From assembly GCA_017458975.1 (NCBI GenBank), contig JAFSZK010000053.1:1-64000 (forward strand): a stretch of DNA of 64,000 nt, read 5' to 3'. Position 1 is the first letter of the stretch. Every line of letters starts with the position of its first letter. The position numbers and the translations under genes are program-made. Below are positions 34,701 through 42,451 of this stretch, one piece after another. The notes below the pieces were generated by a model. That model searched no databases, was not told the origin of the DNA, and saw only the letters and a list, made by a program, of their open reading frames with translations. This DNA comes from Eubacterium sp. (lineage in GTDB: Bacteria; Bacillota; Clostridia; Oscillospirales; Acutalibacteraceae).

Positions 34701-37140
34701 TTGGAACAACTCTAATCTTAACGTTGTATCCGACCTTGAAATAACCGCGGAATATGAGATTAATAAGTATACCGTTGTATTCGTTGACTGGGAGGCAAGA
34801 AGCGTCCAGATTAAGGAATTTGAACACGGAGCTGAGCTCATTGCTCCCGATTTTGAAAACGATGATGCGGGCGTAAACGTTGTTTGGGATAAAATCGCAG
34901 ACGGTACTACTACCGTAACCCAGAATATGGTTGTATGTACCGAGTATACCGATAAGGTATATAACGTTGAGTTTAAAGACTTTGACGGCGATACATTAAG
35001 TCAGCAGACAGTAACCTACGGCTATGCTGCCGAGGTTCCCGAGCTTGACGAGGACGGAAAAATCTTCCTCGGCTGGGAGGATGAAGATACCGGCGCACTT
35101 GTCGACGAGTTTATAGTTACCTCAAAGGTTAATGTATGTCCGAGATATGTATATGACGAAACCTGCGAAATGCCTGAGGCAGACATTGAAACGGGCGAGT
35201 ATACGGATACTCAGATTGTATCCTTAAGCTGTGCAACGCCCGACGCAGAGATTTACTATACTCTCGACGGTTCAGACCCGAAGGGCGAGAACGCGGTAAG
35301 ATATACAACTCCGATTACCGTAAGGGACTGCGCAACGCTCAGATGCTATGCGGTAGCTCTCGGAATGAATGACAGCGGAGAAAGAAAGTATCTCTATGTT
35401 GTAAATCCGACCGAAACCACAAGCGGTTATTTAACTCTTGAGCAGCTTCCGGATTACGTAAAGAATAACGTAGCTAAGTACAACGTTCAGGATTATACGG
35501 GTTATAAATTCAAAAACCTTGCTACTGCGGATACGGCAACCGAATATGAACAGCTTTCAAATGATGGCTGGACTGCTGAATCGCTTACCTACAGCGACTG
35601 GACCGAGTGGCAGGATGAGGAAATTGCAGAGGATACCTCGAGAATTGCTTTTGAAATTGAAAGCCGAAACTATGAATATCAGGTTCAGGTTCCGTCATAC
35701 ACCTACAGCAGATGGGCGTATAACGATAACGGAGAAACCAAGTATTCACACGTTGAAAAGGAAGGCTTTACGGGTACTTGGGAATACTCAGAGGTAGCTC
35801 AGACCTCAAGCTATAAGATGACCGGAGTTAACCCGAATACGTATACCGATTCTAACGGAGGAGTATGGTTTAACAAACAAAGCGGAACGCTTACCGAAAC
35901 AAGAACCAAGCCCCAGTACCGTTCGCAGTATGCAATAGTTACCTTCTATAAGTGGGATGAAGAGCCTTCGCTTGAAATCGCACCCGGCGAAACAAGGGAA
36001 TACCAGACGGTTAATCTCTATCGCTATGATTACCCGATTAACCATATTGTTGATATTGTTATCGACGGAGATAGCGAATATGCCGAAACGGGAATAATAC
36101 ATAGCTTTATCGTTGCAGACGGTGCAAAGCTCAGCGCAGATGTAGTTGACGAGCCCTACGGTAAGGTTTTTGATAAGCTTTATAAGGATGCGGATCATAC
36201 CCAGCAATGGAACCTTGCAAGCGATACAGTAACGAAGAACGAAACTCTTTATGCAGCCTTTACAAACGATTCCTTTAACGTTACCTTTGCTTATGCTGAC
36301 GGAACGGAAATTGAGACTCAGTCGGTTGAATATATGGCGTCTGCAAACGCTCCTTCAACTATTGAGCTTCCCGATGGCTATTTATTCCTCGGATGGGATA
36401 CGGACGCATATAACTGTGTAACAAAGGATATGACGGTTCATGCAAGATATGTTGCTGAAGGCGAATATTCAACCGTATCCTTTGACGTTAATGAAATCAG
36501 CGTGCTTGCGGGAACAACCGCAACTATAGACGCGCAGACAAGTGTTCCCGGAAAGACTGTTGAATGGACCTCAAGCAATGAGGATGTTGCAATAGTTGAA
36601 GACGGTACGGTAAAAGGTATTTCCGACGGTACTGCAACAATCCGCGCAACCGTAAGTGAAACCGGCGAATACGACGAATGTGTTGTTACCGTATACAGAA
36701 ACGTTACCTCCCAGGTTACTCTTGTAACAAATTCCTCCCTTCGATTTGATACAAAGGGCTATATCAGAGGCGTAAGAGTTGACGGTGTAACGGTTAACGG
36801 TATTTTAGGTGAATTTGCAAACAAGCAAGAAAACCTTTCGTTTAAAAAGATTAATGACGAAGAAATTACCGACGACCAGAAGGTCGGAACGGGAACTACC
36901 GTTACTCTTTGGTCAAAGGGTAATGCCCTCGACAGTGCAGTTATTATCGTAACCGGCGATGTAAACGGCGACGGCGAGGTTAATAACCGCGATGTTGCAA
37001 TGATGAATATGTATCTTGTTGACAAAATTAATCCTGCCGAATACCAGATTATGGCTATGGACGTTAACGGCGACGGTAGTATCAACAACAGAGACGCTGC
37101 AGCACTCGCCAAATACATTGTAGGTAAACAACAATTATAA
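31723..37140 (+). CDS. large secreted M23 peptidase with repeats and C-terminal dockerin
   Basis: A 1,805-residue secreted protein. The ATG at 31723 follows GGAGG; the open frame further upstream overlaps the previous gene. After the signal peptide (about 1-30) an M23/LytM domain spans about 36-165, with zinc ligands expected in FHDGSAIDI and THLHF, so it should cut peptidoglycan cross-bridges. Then come two fn3-like domains (about 185-385), Listeria/Bacteroides-type repeats (about 383-525, 956-1150 and about 1519), Trp-rich segments of the SDW..W / R.EYSYQ type (about 625, 838, 1290), a chitobiase-like strand domain with YTLDGSDP (about 1152-1235), a Big_2 Ig-like domain (about 1586-1665) and a full two-repeat dockerin (DVNGDGEVNNRD and DVNGDGSINNRD). 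It starts 13 bases after the LRR-cohesin gene. Confidence 0.85.
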   Translation: MKNLSKKLLSTLLAMLMLLSVLPAGAFTAQAGTVLLWPVIGHTTRSQGFHDGSAIDISDGSIYGATVYSALGGTVEKVFKCSHNTYPNYNISCCYGYGTGVVIKGNDGRHYRYAHMVAGSIPSNIWVGASVSQGTVLGKVGNTGNSSGTHLHFAISSTYDWWGNNGINPNNETYKYSLNVDYKVNASSASSISNEDAKIGMSITNSGTSGTYGFFISTNRNNVEKNNCYKHFVVNKGKAVNSASWNIQKYSGALKPNTTYYYKVWADIGGTHKASGISSFKTTNNKPTAAKLTVETNSKDIGIGDQPTVKWKKSDYVSTYTALLYNSSGNRVQTKENISKDATSFTFSPINTAGTYYAYINAKNSVGEVESTPIGVITVHPDVTVTYKDAAPSSFVDFTGDPATEADVIDTYSVHYGHDAPAPTPPSHKGYKFNGWDKNAKAVKEDTVITAEYQINRYKVTFVNEKGTLLKEETVNYYSSPTAPEYDPSIDNPGYIFLAWDKDFEHVESNMKVTAVIDWYNHDYSVYSYVTGAVRDETDKGYDISISIVNNADSLTTGRFVIALKTEDDKLLTSTESAAFSVKAGATKNFEEFVKYDNPASKAYVYVVDDYKTMTPISQAASRDVDNGLEWTEWSPDRPAEGTYTDLKSRTEYSYQTKDTTTSYATSLAGYTQNGYTEVKASGGTIDYASFPGGYNKNDSYYKKYAGKTLKSNSNTATQVTRVSTSTIGYLYWHWSYPLSGAHSEDNRVISDTYNEWISGCGNATVWESFMNGSKLSWNSSKSAYKATGHSTYSYWWFSWTYNNSTPLEVKRQTWNTYNKLYNYYKISDYCDWTPNAPSNAYGTVNTRTTYSYKPVNPLPEDTSGVARTISGNLGTECANKQATLYIYKVDEASDYSNEYIGQTKVAADGSYEFNFKLREEPSVKTGDYTVALGIAGTNTMIYLDPIIAPKPTHTVTFKDWQGNIIGEPQQVVEGEDAVLPEAPAREGYHFTHWNNSNLNVVSDLEITAEYEINKYTVVFVDWEARSVQIKEFEHGAELIAPDFENDDAGVNVVWDKIADGTTTVTQNMVVCTEYTDKVYNVEFKDFDGDTLSQQTVTYGYAAEVPELDEDGKIFLGWEDEDTGALVDEFIVTSKVNVCPRYVYDETCEMPEADIETGEYTDTQIVSLSCATPDAEIYYTLDGSDPKGENAVRYTTPITVRDCATLRCYAVALGMNDSGERKYLYVVNPTETTSGYLTLEQLPDYVKNNVAKYNVQDYTGYKFKNLATADTATEYEQLSNDGWTAESLTYSDWTEWQDEEIAEDTSRIAFEIESRNYEYQVQVPSYTYSRWAYNDNGETKYSHVEKEGFTGTWEYSEVAQTSSYKMTGVNPNTYTDSNGGVWFNKQSGTLTETRTKPQYRSQYAIVTFYKWDEEPSLEIAPGETREYQTVNLYRYDYPINHIVDIVIDGDSEYAETGIIHSFIVADGAKLSADVVDEPYGKVFDKLYKDADHTQQWNLASDTVTKNETLYAAFTNDSFNVTFAYADGTEIETQSVEYMASANAPSTIELPDGYLFLGWDTDAYNCVTKDMTVHARYVAEGEYSTVSFDVNEISVLAGTTATIDAQTSVPGKTVEWTSSNEDVAIVEDGTVKGISDGTATIRATVSETGEYDECVVTVYRNVTSQVTLVTNSSLRFDTKGYIRGVRVDGVTVNGILGEFANKQENLSFKKINDEEITDDQKVGTGTTVTLWSKGNALDSAVIIVTGDVNGDGEVNNRDVAMMNMYLVDKINPAEYQIMAMDVNGDGSINNRDAAALAKYIVGKQQL

Positions 37141-37148
37141 TTTGAAAA

Positions 37149-37167
37149 ACGGCTGCCCGAAAGGGCA
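37149..37167 (+). terminator. intergenic hairpin without clear T-run
   Basis: CTGCCC GAAA GGGCAG, a stable tetraloop hairpin between the dockerin and cohesin genes. With no T-run it may be an attenuating or mRNA-end-stabilising element rather than a full terminator. Confidence 0.4.
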
Positions 37168-37191
37168 GTCGGATTCAAGGAAGGAAATAAT

Positions 37192-38244
37192 ATGAAGCTA
37201 AATAAAATTATATCCGTTTTTTTAGCAATATCACTTTTGTTTTCAAGTGCACTGTTTACTTATGCCCAAGAAACTAAAACCGAGGTTTCGGTTCAAAACG
37301 GCGTTGTAGGCTTTAAAGACGAAGTTATAACGGTTCCTGTAAATATTTCGGGTAACGAAGGCATAATGGGTTACAAGATTGGCGTTGAATATGACCCGGG
37401 AAAGCTTGAAATCAAATCTGTATCCAACGGATTGTCCGGAGGCTCAAATTTTAACGATAGTATAAGCAACACTACAAACGGAAGCTTTTTTGTTGTATGG
37501 AACTCAACCGAAAACGTAAATGAAAACGGAATACTTTTCAATATTGAGTTTAAAGTACTGAGCACACAGGACGAGATAAGTGAAATCAAGCTGTTTTATT
37601 CTCAGCCCGATACTTTTGACGAGGCGTTTAAAGACGTTGAATTGGTTTGTCACAACGGCTTTGCCGTTCTTAACAGCAATGCGCACAGTTTTTCCAAGAG
37701 CGTTGTTGAACCGAGTTGCACAGAGGACGGATATACGATTTATAAATGTAACGAATGTGACCTTTTCTATAAAACCGATTCCGTAAGCGCAAAGGGACAT
37801 CAGTTTTCAAATAACGCTAAAACCTGCAGCGCATGCGGTGCACTAAATCCGAATTACAAAGAGCCGGGAAACAACCCCTCCGGTTCGGGCAGCAGTACAC
37901 AAACCGATACAAAGAACAAGAATACATCGGCTGATTCCAAAAATCCTGTTGCTGACAAGAAAACAACTGTTAAGAAACTGACAAGAAAGAAAAAGGCAAT
38001 TCTTGTCAAGTGGAAAAAGGTAAGCGGAATAACAGGTTATCAGCTCCAGTATTCCACCAAAAAATCCTTTAGCAAAAAAACATCAAAAAAGATTAATATT
38101 AAATCGGCAAAAAAGAGCAAATACACTATTAAAAAGCTCAAAAGAAATAAAAAGTACTTTGTTCGTATAAGAACGTATAAAACGGTAAAAGGTAAAAAGT
38201 ACTATTCAAAATGGAGCAAAGCAAAGCCGGTAACAACAAAGTAG
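37192..38244 (+). CDS. secreted single-cohesin protein with CxxC and fn3-like modules
   Basis: A 350-residue secreted protein. A signal peptide (about 1-25) is followed by one cohesin domain at about 30-165 (VPVNISGNEGIMGYKIGVEYDP, then GSFFVVWN and GILFNIEFKVL). A CxxC module follows (PSCTEDGYTIYKCNEC), then a Ser/Asn/Lys linker and an fn3-like tail (about 265-350, KKLKRNKKYFVRIRTYKTV) that closely resembles the tails at 22805 and 43857. AAGGAAGGAAATAAT precedes the ATG. It is 51 bases after the dockerin protein, so the two are very likely made together and could bind each other. Confidence 0.82.
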   Translation: MKLNKIISVFLAISLLFSSALFTYAQETKTEVSVQNGVVGFKDEVITVPVNISGNEGIMGYKIGVEYDPGKLEIKSVSNGLSGGSNFNDSISNTTNGSFFVVWNSTENVNENGILFNIEFKVLSTQDEISEIKLFYSQPDTFDEAFKDVELVCHNGFAVLNSNAHSFSKSVVEPSCTEDGYTIYKCNECDLFYKTDSVSAKGHQFSNNAKTCSACGALNPNYKEPGNNPSGSGSSTQTDTKNKNTSADSKNPVADKKTTVKKLTRKKKAILVKWKKVSGITGYQLQYSTKKSFSKKTSKKINIKSAKKSKYTIKKLKRNKKYFVRIRTYKTVKGKKYYSKWSKAKPVTTK

Positions 38245-38258
38245 TGAGATGAACCGAT

Positions 38259-39368
38259 TTGAAAACGATTAAGTATATTTGTTTTGTTTTTCTTATAGCG
38301 TTATTGTTGTTTTCCAATACGCTTAATTCATATGCCAAAAGTGAGATTACCGTTACTTCTGAAAACCAATGCGTTATGGCGGGAGAAACGGTTACAATTC
38401 CCGTGTCTTTAGAAAACAATACGGGAATAACGGGTTTTAGAATCACGTTTATTTATCCCAAAGACGCTTTTGAAACGGTTAATGTATCAAGCGGAAGTCT
38501 TACAGAAACCGGCTCTTTCAATACAACAATCAGCGATTATTCCAAGGTTAACGGAAGCTTTGACGTGTTGTGGAGCAGTACTGAAAATGTTACAAAAAAC
38601 GGAACATTGTGTCTTGTTACATTAAAGGCAAAAAATACTGCCAAGCCAAACAAATATACGTTTAATATCAAATACACTCAGGAAGACACCTTTGACGAAA
38701 GTTTCAAGGATGTTAAACTGAACTGCAAACCGTTTTACATAAGCATTAGTGAAAATAAGAAAAACAGCAAAGTTCAAAGCAACAAATCAAGTGTCTACGC
38801 CAATGAAGCCTCCGGGGATTATCTTGTTTTTTCAGTTAATCAAGCAGTTAAATCCAACAATTTTACGGACCTTAATTCCTTGAACGAAAAACAAAAAGCT
38901 CAACTTTTGGAGGATGTTAATACAAGCATTGAAAAATTCGGCGCGTCAAAACGATATGATTCGTTTAATGAATTAATCGCTGATTATTCCGAAGCGGCTT
39001 TGACAGACTTAAAAACAAAAGCAGAGGTTTCACCGTATTCAGAACAGATAAACAATGAATTAAAAGAAATTTTAAAAGAATACAGAGCAGGGTCCTTTTT
39101 AAAGATTTCGGAAAAGGACAAAAAAGAATCAACAAACAAAGCGCTTGCCGTTTTAAAAAAACATTCGGTTGAAACGGCGGGAGAGTATTTCGGCTCATCT
39201 TCTGATTTGGCAAGGTGTCTGGACGAAATAATAACGGGCTTTGAAGCTGAAAAAAACAGCGAAGCGAGCGGAAAAAGAACTCTTTTAACAGCGGCGTCCA
39301 TAGTTGTAATTGTGCTTGTTTTGTTGACTTTGTTTGTCATTGTTTTAAAAAGAAAACGGAAGAAATAA
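38259..39368 (+). CDS. membrane-anchored single-cohesin protein
   Basis: A 369-residue protein with a signal sequence, one cohesin domain at about 25-165 (TIPVSLENNTGITGFRITFIYP, GSFDVLWSS, GTLCLVTLKAK), a helical spacer of about 140 residues, and a C-terminal membrane helix (about 345-365) followed by KRKRKK. That topology would present the cohesin outside and tether dockerin-bearing partners to the cell membrane. The start is TTG at 38259, 14 bases after the preceding stop; an overlapping mini-ORF starting ATGAACC may couple translation. The usual sortase or SLH anchors of cellulosomal anchoring scaffoldins are absent. Confidence 0.8.
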   Translation: MKTIKYICFVFLIALLLFSNTLNSYAKSEITVTSENQCVMAGETVTIPVSLENNTGITGFRITFIYPKDAFETVNVSSGSLTETGSFNTTISDYSKVNGSFDVLWSSTENVTKNGTLCLVTLKAKNTAKPNKYTFNIKYTQEDTFDESFKDVKLNCKPFYISISENKKNSKVQSNKSSVYANEASGDYLVFSVNQAVKSNNFTDLNSLNEKQKAQLLEDVNTSIEKFGASKRYDSFNELIADYSEAALTDLKTKAEVSPYSEQINNELKEILKEYRAGSFLKISEKDKKESTNKALAVLKKHSVETAGEYFGSSSDLARCLDEIITGFEAEKNSEASGKRTLLTAASIVVIVLVLLTLFVIVLKRKRKK

Positions 39369-39560
39369 TGCGATATCTAAGGTTTTTACTGATAATTTTA
39401 TTATCGTTGTAATAACAGGGTAGCAAAGGGAAAGCAGCAGTTGATTACTGCTGCTTTTCTATTTCTTAGAAATATGCTAACCGAAAAACTCAACGTCCCG
39501 AGACTGTTGCAAACCCTGAAATGCGCGACTTAAAAGAAATGCTCAGGGGGATTAGTTGAT
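39368..39560 (+). other. decayed coding scraps after the cohesin operon
   Basis: A 14-codon open frame at 39368-39412 (MRYLRFLLIILLSL) looks like an isolated signal-sequence start. Farther on, an open stretch ending in TGA at about 39558-39560 reads QRPETVANPEMRDLKEMLRGIS, which looks like the coding end of a lost gene. I cannot assign either. A terminator lies between them. Confidence 0.35.
39431..39462 (+). terminator. terminator of the cohesin/dockerin operon
   Basis: AAAGCAGCAG/CTGCTGCTTT with a seven-base loop followed by TCTATTTCTT. Confidence 0.82.
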
Positions 39561-39648
39561 AAAGTCCTCTTAATAAAATGTTTACTTGATAGAAAAAATG
39601 ATTTACTATATAATAAGGTTGAAAATGTTTTTTAAAAGGAGCGATTTT

Positions 39649-41322
39649 ATGAAAAAGGTATTATCGTTAGTTTTGGCGGTTATTATGGCATTGACGGCGG
39701 TTGCGCCGATTTCGGCGTTTGCATGGGGTGATACCGCTTATGACCGTTATATTAACTCCATGGGCAAAAAGGGAGGAGAGATTTTAGGCGCATATGAAGG
39801 CGTCAGGGTTATCGTGTCGAAAAACAACCTTCAGGGTTTTGAGGAGGTTATAGCTCTTAATAATCAGAGCGAAGCGAAGTTCAGAGCCGCGATGAAAGAG
39901 GAAAAAGAGGCGTATTTCGCATACGTTGAGGTCGAAAAAGCCAAGATTGAAGCGGCGGGTATAAACGCAGAGGCGAGCGAGGAATTCGGCACCGGAATTA
40001 TAGAAGGCTTCGGCAGTAGAATCGGCGACCCTTCCTCCTGCGCAAGAAATATTGATATAATTGTTGCCGATTATAAAGGGGCGGATAGTGATTTAAAAGA
40101 TGCGATTGAGTATTACAATAAGGCAAAGAGCGGCAACGTCAAACCTCCGGACACGGTTCAATCACTGATGAGAAAATGCTCAGAATGTGCAAGTCGCGCC
40201 TTTTTGGAATATTCTGGCGCGGAAGAAACTTATTATAAAAATTATCTTATGTTCAAAGACAGCTGGGACTACGTCGTTGCTGAGAACGAGCCTTTATTTG
40301 AGCTTCGTGAACGCGCGTTAAAGCTTGTGGAAAAAGCAAATTCTGACGTAGAGAAAAATCACAAATGCCTTGATAAGGCAAGAGAAGAACTGACAGCCGC
40401 CGGAGACCTTGCGGCTTCGGCTTATGAAAAAGCGGTTATTCTCTTTAATAATGCTTCGGCTGAAGAGAGGCCGTGCTGTGAAAGAATAAAAGATTATCTT
40501 TGGGAGTTAGGCGCGGGAGTTAACGGATACGGAGTGCCCAACAACGAATTGAACACTGCGCTTTTGAAAATTGACAATATGGACCCGGCAGAGTTTAACG
40601 TTGATTTAAGCGGCGCCGTAGACATGGTGGAGCGTCTGACCGCATACGGACTGTTTGAGCTTAGAAAAAAGCAGTTGCCAAGTCTGCTTTCAAAGTTTTA
40701 CCTGACGGCAAACGAGCTTACTTATAACGGAAAGGAGCAGCCGCTTGTCAGATTCGGTGAAACCGTTATAATTCCCGAAGACGCGGAATTTTCCAAGGTT
40801 AAATTTGCGCTCGGCAGTGCGCCTGACTATGTACTTAACGAGGTTGTGTACTGTGGATTCGGCGTTAAAAGCCATGCGCCTGACGACAGCGAATTTACCG
40901 AAAAGCTTCCTACGGCAAAGGAGCCGGGAACCTATTATGTTTACGCTAAGTTCCCCGACGGTACAAACATGGTTGCAAAGGCTGTGATTAACAAGGCGAA
41001 GCCTGCGCCCGTTAAGCCGACGCTTCCCGTTAAAAAGGCTAATACTCTTACTGCGAAGGGCAGGACGGTTAAGGCAAAGAACAATAAAAAGACCGTAATT
41101 AAAACGGCCAAGGCGTTTACAGTCAAAAACGCAAAGGGTGCAGTAACCTTTAAAAAGTCAAAGGGCAACAAAAAGATTACAGTAGCCAAAAACGGAAAGA
41201 TTACGGTTAAGAAGGGCTTAAAGAAAGGCACGTATAAGATTAAGGTCACGGTCAGCGCGGCAGGAAACAACACTTATAAAAAAGCGACGAAAACCGTAAG
41301 CGTAAAAATAGTTGTTAAATAA
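39649..41322 (+). CDS. secreted helical protein with Lys-rich C-terminal repeat domain
   Basis: A 557-residue secreted protein. The ATG at 39649 has AAGGAG nine bases upstream; a longer frame gives no signal peptide and is not used. The signal peptide ends near PISAFA. Residues about 40-360 are mostly helical and charged, possibly coiled coil. Residues about 365-460 form a mixed domain, and the last 95 residues are the Lys-rich beta module (TAKGRTVKAKNNKKTVIK, GNKKITVAKNGKITVKKGLKKGTYKIKV) common at the ends of Clostridia surface proteins, probably wall binding. I do not recognise the helical part. It is monocistronic, followed by a terminator. Confidence 0.7.
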   Translation: MKKVLSLVLAVIMALTAVAPISAFAWGDTAYDRYINSMGKKGGEILGAYEGVRVIVSKNNLQGFEEVIALNNQSEAKFRAAMKEEKEAYFAYVEVEKAKIEAAGINAEASEEFGTGIIEGFGSRIGDPSSCARNIDIIVADYKGADSDLKDAIEYYNKAKSGNVKPPDTVQSLMRKCSECASRAFLEYSGAEETYYKNYLMFKDSWDYVVAENEPLFELRERALKLVEKANSDVEKNHKCLDKAREELTAAGDLAASAYEKAVILFNNASAEERPCCERIKDYLWELGAGVNGYGVPNNELNTALLKIDNMDPAEFNVDLSGAVDMVERLTAYGLFELRKKQLPSLLSKFYLTANELTYNGKEQPLVRFGETVIIPEDAEFSKVKFALGSAPDYVLNEVVYCGFGVKSHAPDDSEFTEKLPTAKEPGTYYVYAKFPDGTNMVAKAVINKAKPAPVKPTLPVKKANTLTAKGRTVKAKNNKKTVIKTAKAFTVKNAKGAVTFKKSKGNKKITVAKNGKITVKKGLKKGTYKIKVTVSAAGNNTYKKATKTVSVKIVVK

Positions 41323-41324
41323 AA

Positions 41325-41370
41325 TAAAGGCGGATGAGTAAAACTCATCCGCTTTATTCTTTTTGGCTTT
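41325..41370 (+). terminator. terminator of the helical surface protein gene
   Basis: CGGATGAGT/ACTCATCCG stem with AAA(G)/CTTT extension, then TTATTCTTTTT. Confidence 0.85.
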
Positions 41371-41414
41371 AAATACACAGGGGAGGCTTGATATAGTCCG
41401 ATATTCATAAAAAA

Positions 41415-42353
41415 CTAAGCGTTTTGATAATTTGCCCAAACGTCGTTTTTTTCGCCCTTGCCGCGGTTAATATATATAATTATTCCGATAGTAATAATAT
41501 AAAGAATAAGAGAACCGACGCTTCCCTCTACGCCGAAGCCGACGTTATAAAACAGTCCGTTTTCAGCGGACGCCGCTTCAAGCTTGAAAAGAGAGTATTC
41601 CGATACCATTCCGCTGTTGGGAAGTCCGAAAACAATATTTTGGGTAAAGTTCCACGCGGTATGTATCATAATTGCGCCCCACGCGCTGTCGTAGTAGTGA
41701 ATAAGTAGTGAAAAAAGAATTCCCGAAACGAATATTTCAATAACAGAAATCACCGTAATACCCTCGTTAAAGAGGTGCAAAGCGGCAAACAGAAGGGAAT
41801 TTCCTATAATTGCAACGAGAGGACTTTTATATCTTCGGCGCAGCTTCTGATAAAGATAAACCCTCGTTACAAGCTCCTCCGCGCCTGACTGAACCGCTAC
41901 AAAAAAGAGGAAAACAAAGAACAAAAGCGGATTAAATTCGTTAAAGTAAAGGTGAATTTTTCCCGTAAGCACCGATATTAAAATACAAATCCCGTTAAGC
42001 CCGAAGCCGAGAAGCAGACCCGCAAGAAGCCCCTTAAAATTGTTTCCGTTTTTATTTGGAGCAAGCTGTTTTAGAATCGGGCGGTTTGACTTAAAGATTG
42101 CACAAATCGGAAGGGCTATAATCCATATTCCCAAAAACATAACGTACATTGATAAAAATTCAAGAACGCTCGGGGAGTCGCTTACGGGGCTGAAAACCTT
42201 ATCAAAGGGAACCGGCTTAAATAAAAGATACATTATATAATCGCCGGCGAGCAATATGCCCAGCGAAAGAGCTACGGAAATAATAAATATATCCGTCCAC
42301 TTCCTTGACGGCCTTGTCCATGAATTAATTTTATTTTTTATTTTCTCCTTCAT
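41415..42353 (-). CDS. CPBP family intramembrane protease
   Basis: A 312-residue protein with about eight membrane helices and the CPBP (CAAX/Abi) motifs in order: EE159-160xxxR164 in AEELVTRVYLYQKLRRRYKS, FAALH193 and HTAWN (His231, Asn235). It is a membrane-embedded glutamate/metal-type protease; bacterial members process small peptides or bacteriocin precursors, or give self-immunity. No peptide gene is visible beside it. GGAGG precedes the ATG. Confidence 0.9.
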   Translation of the reverse strand: MKEKIKNKINSWTRPSRKWTDIFIISVALSLGILLAGDYIMYLLFKPVPFDKVFSPVSDSPSVLEFLSMYVMFLGIWIIALPICAIFKSNRPILKQLAPNKNGNNFKGLLAGLLLGFGLNGICILISVLTGKIHLYFNEFNPLLFFVFLFFVAVQSGAEELVTRVYLYQKLRRRYKSPLVAIIGNSLLFAALHLFNEGITVISVIEIFVSGILFSLLIHYYDSAWGAIMIHTAWNFTQNIVFGLPNSGMVSEYSLFKLEAASAENGLFYNVGFGVEGSVGSLILYIITIGIIIYINRGKGEKNDVWANYQNA

Positions 42354-42412
42354 ATTTCATCCTCCGTAATAAACCTTTATTTAATTTTAATACAGAAAAC
42401 ATTAGGTGTCAA

Positions 42413-42448
42413 GAAAAAGAGCCGTCGGATTGTCCGACAGCTCTTTCG
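42413..42448 (-). terminator. terminator of the geranylgeranyl-reductase-like gene
   Basis: A hairpin formed by GAGCTGTCGGA and TCCGACGGCTC on the minus strand, then TTTTTCTTG. It overlaps the end of the flavoprotein gene region. Confidence 0.8.
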
Positions 42449-42451
42449 GTA

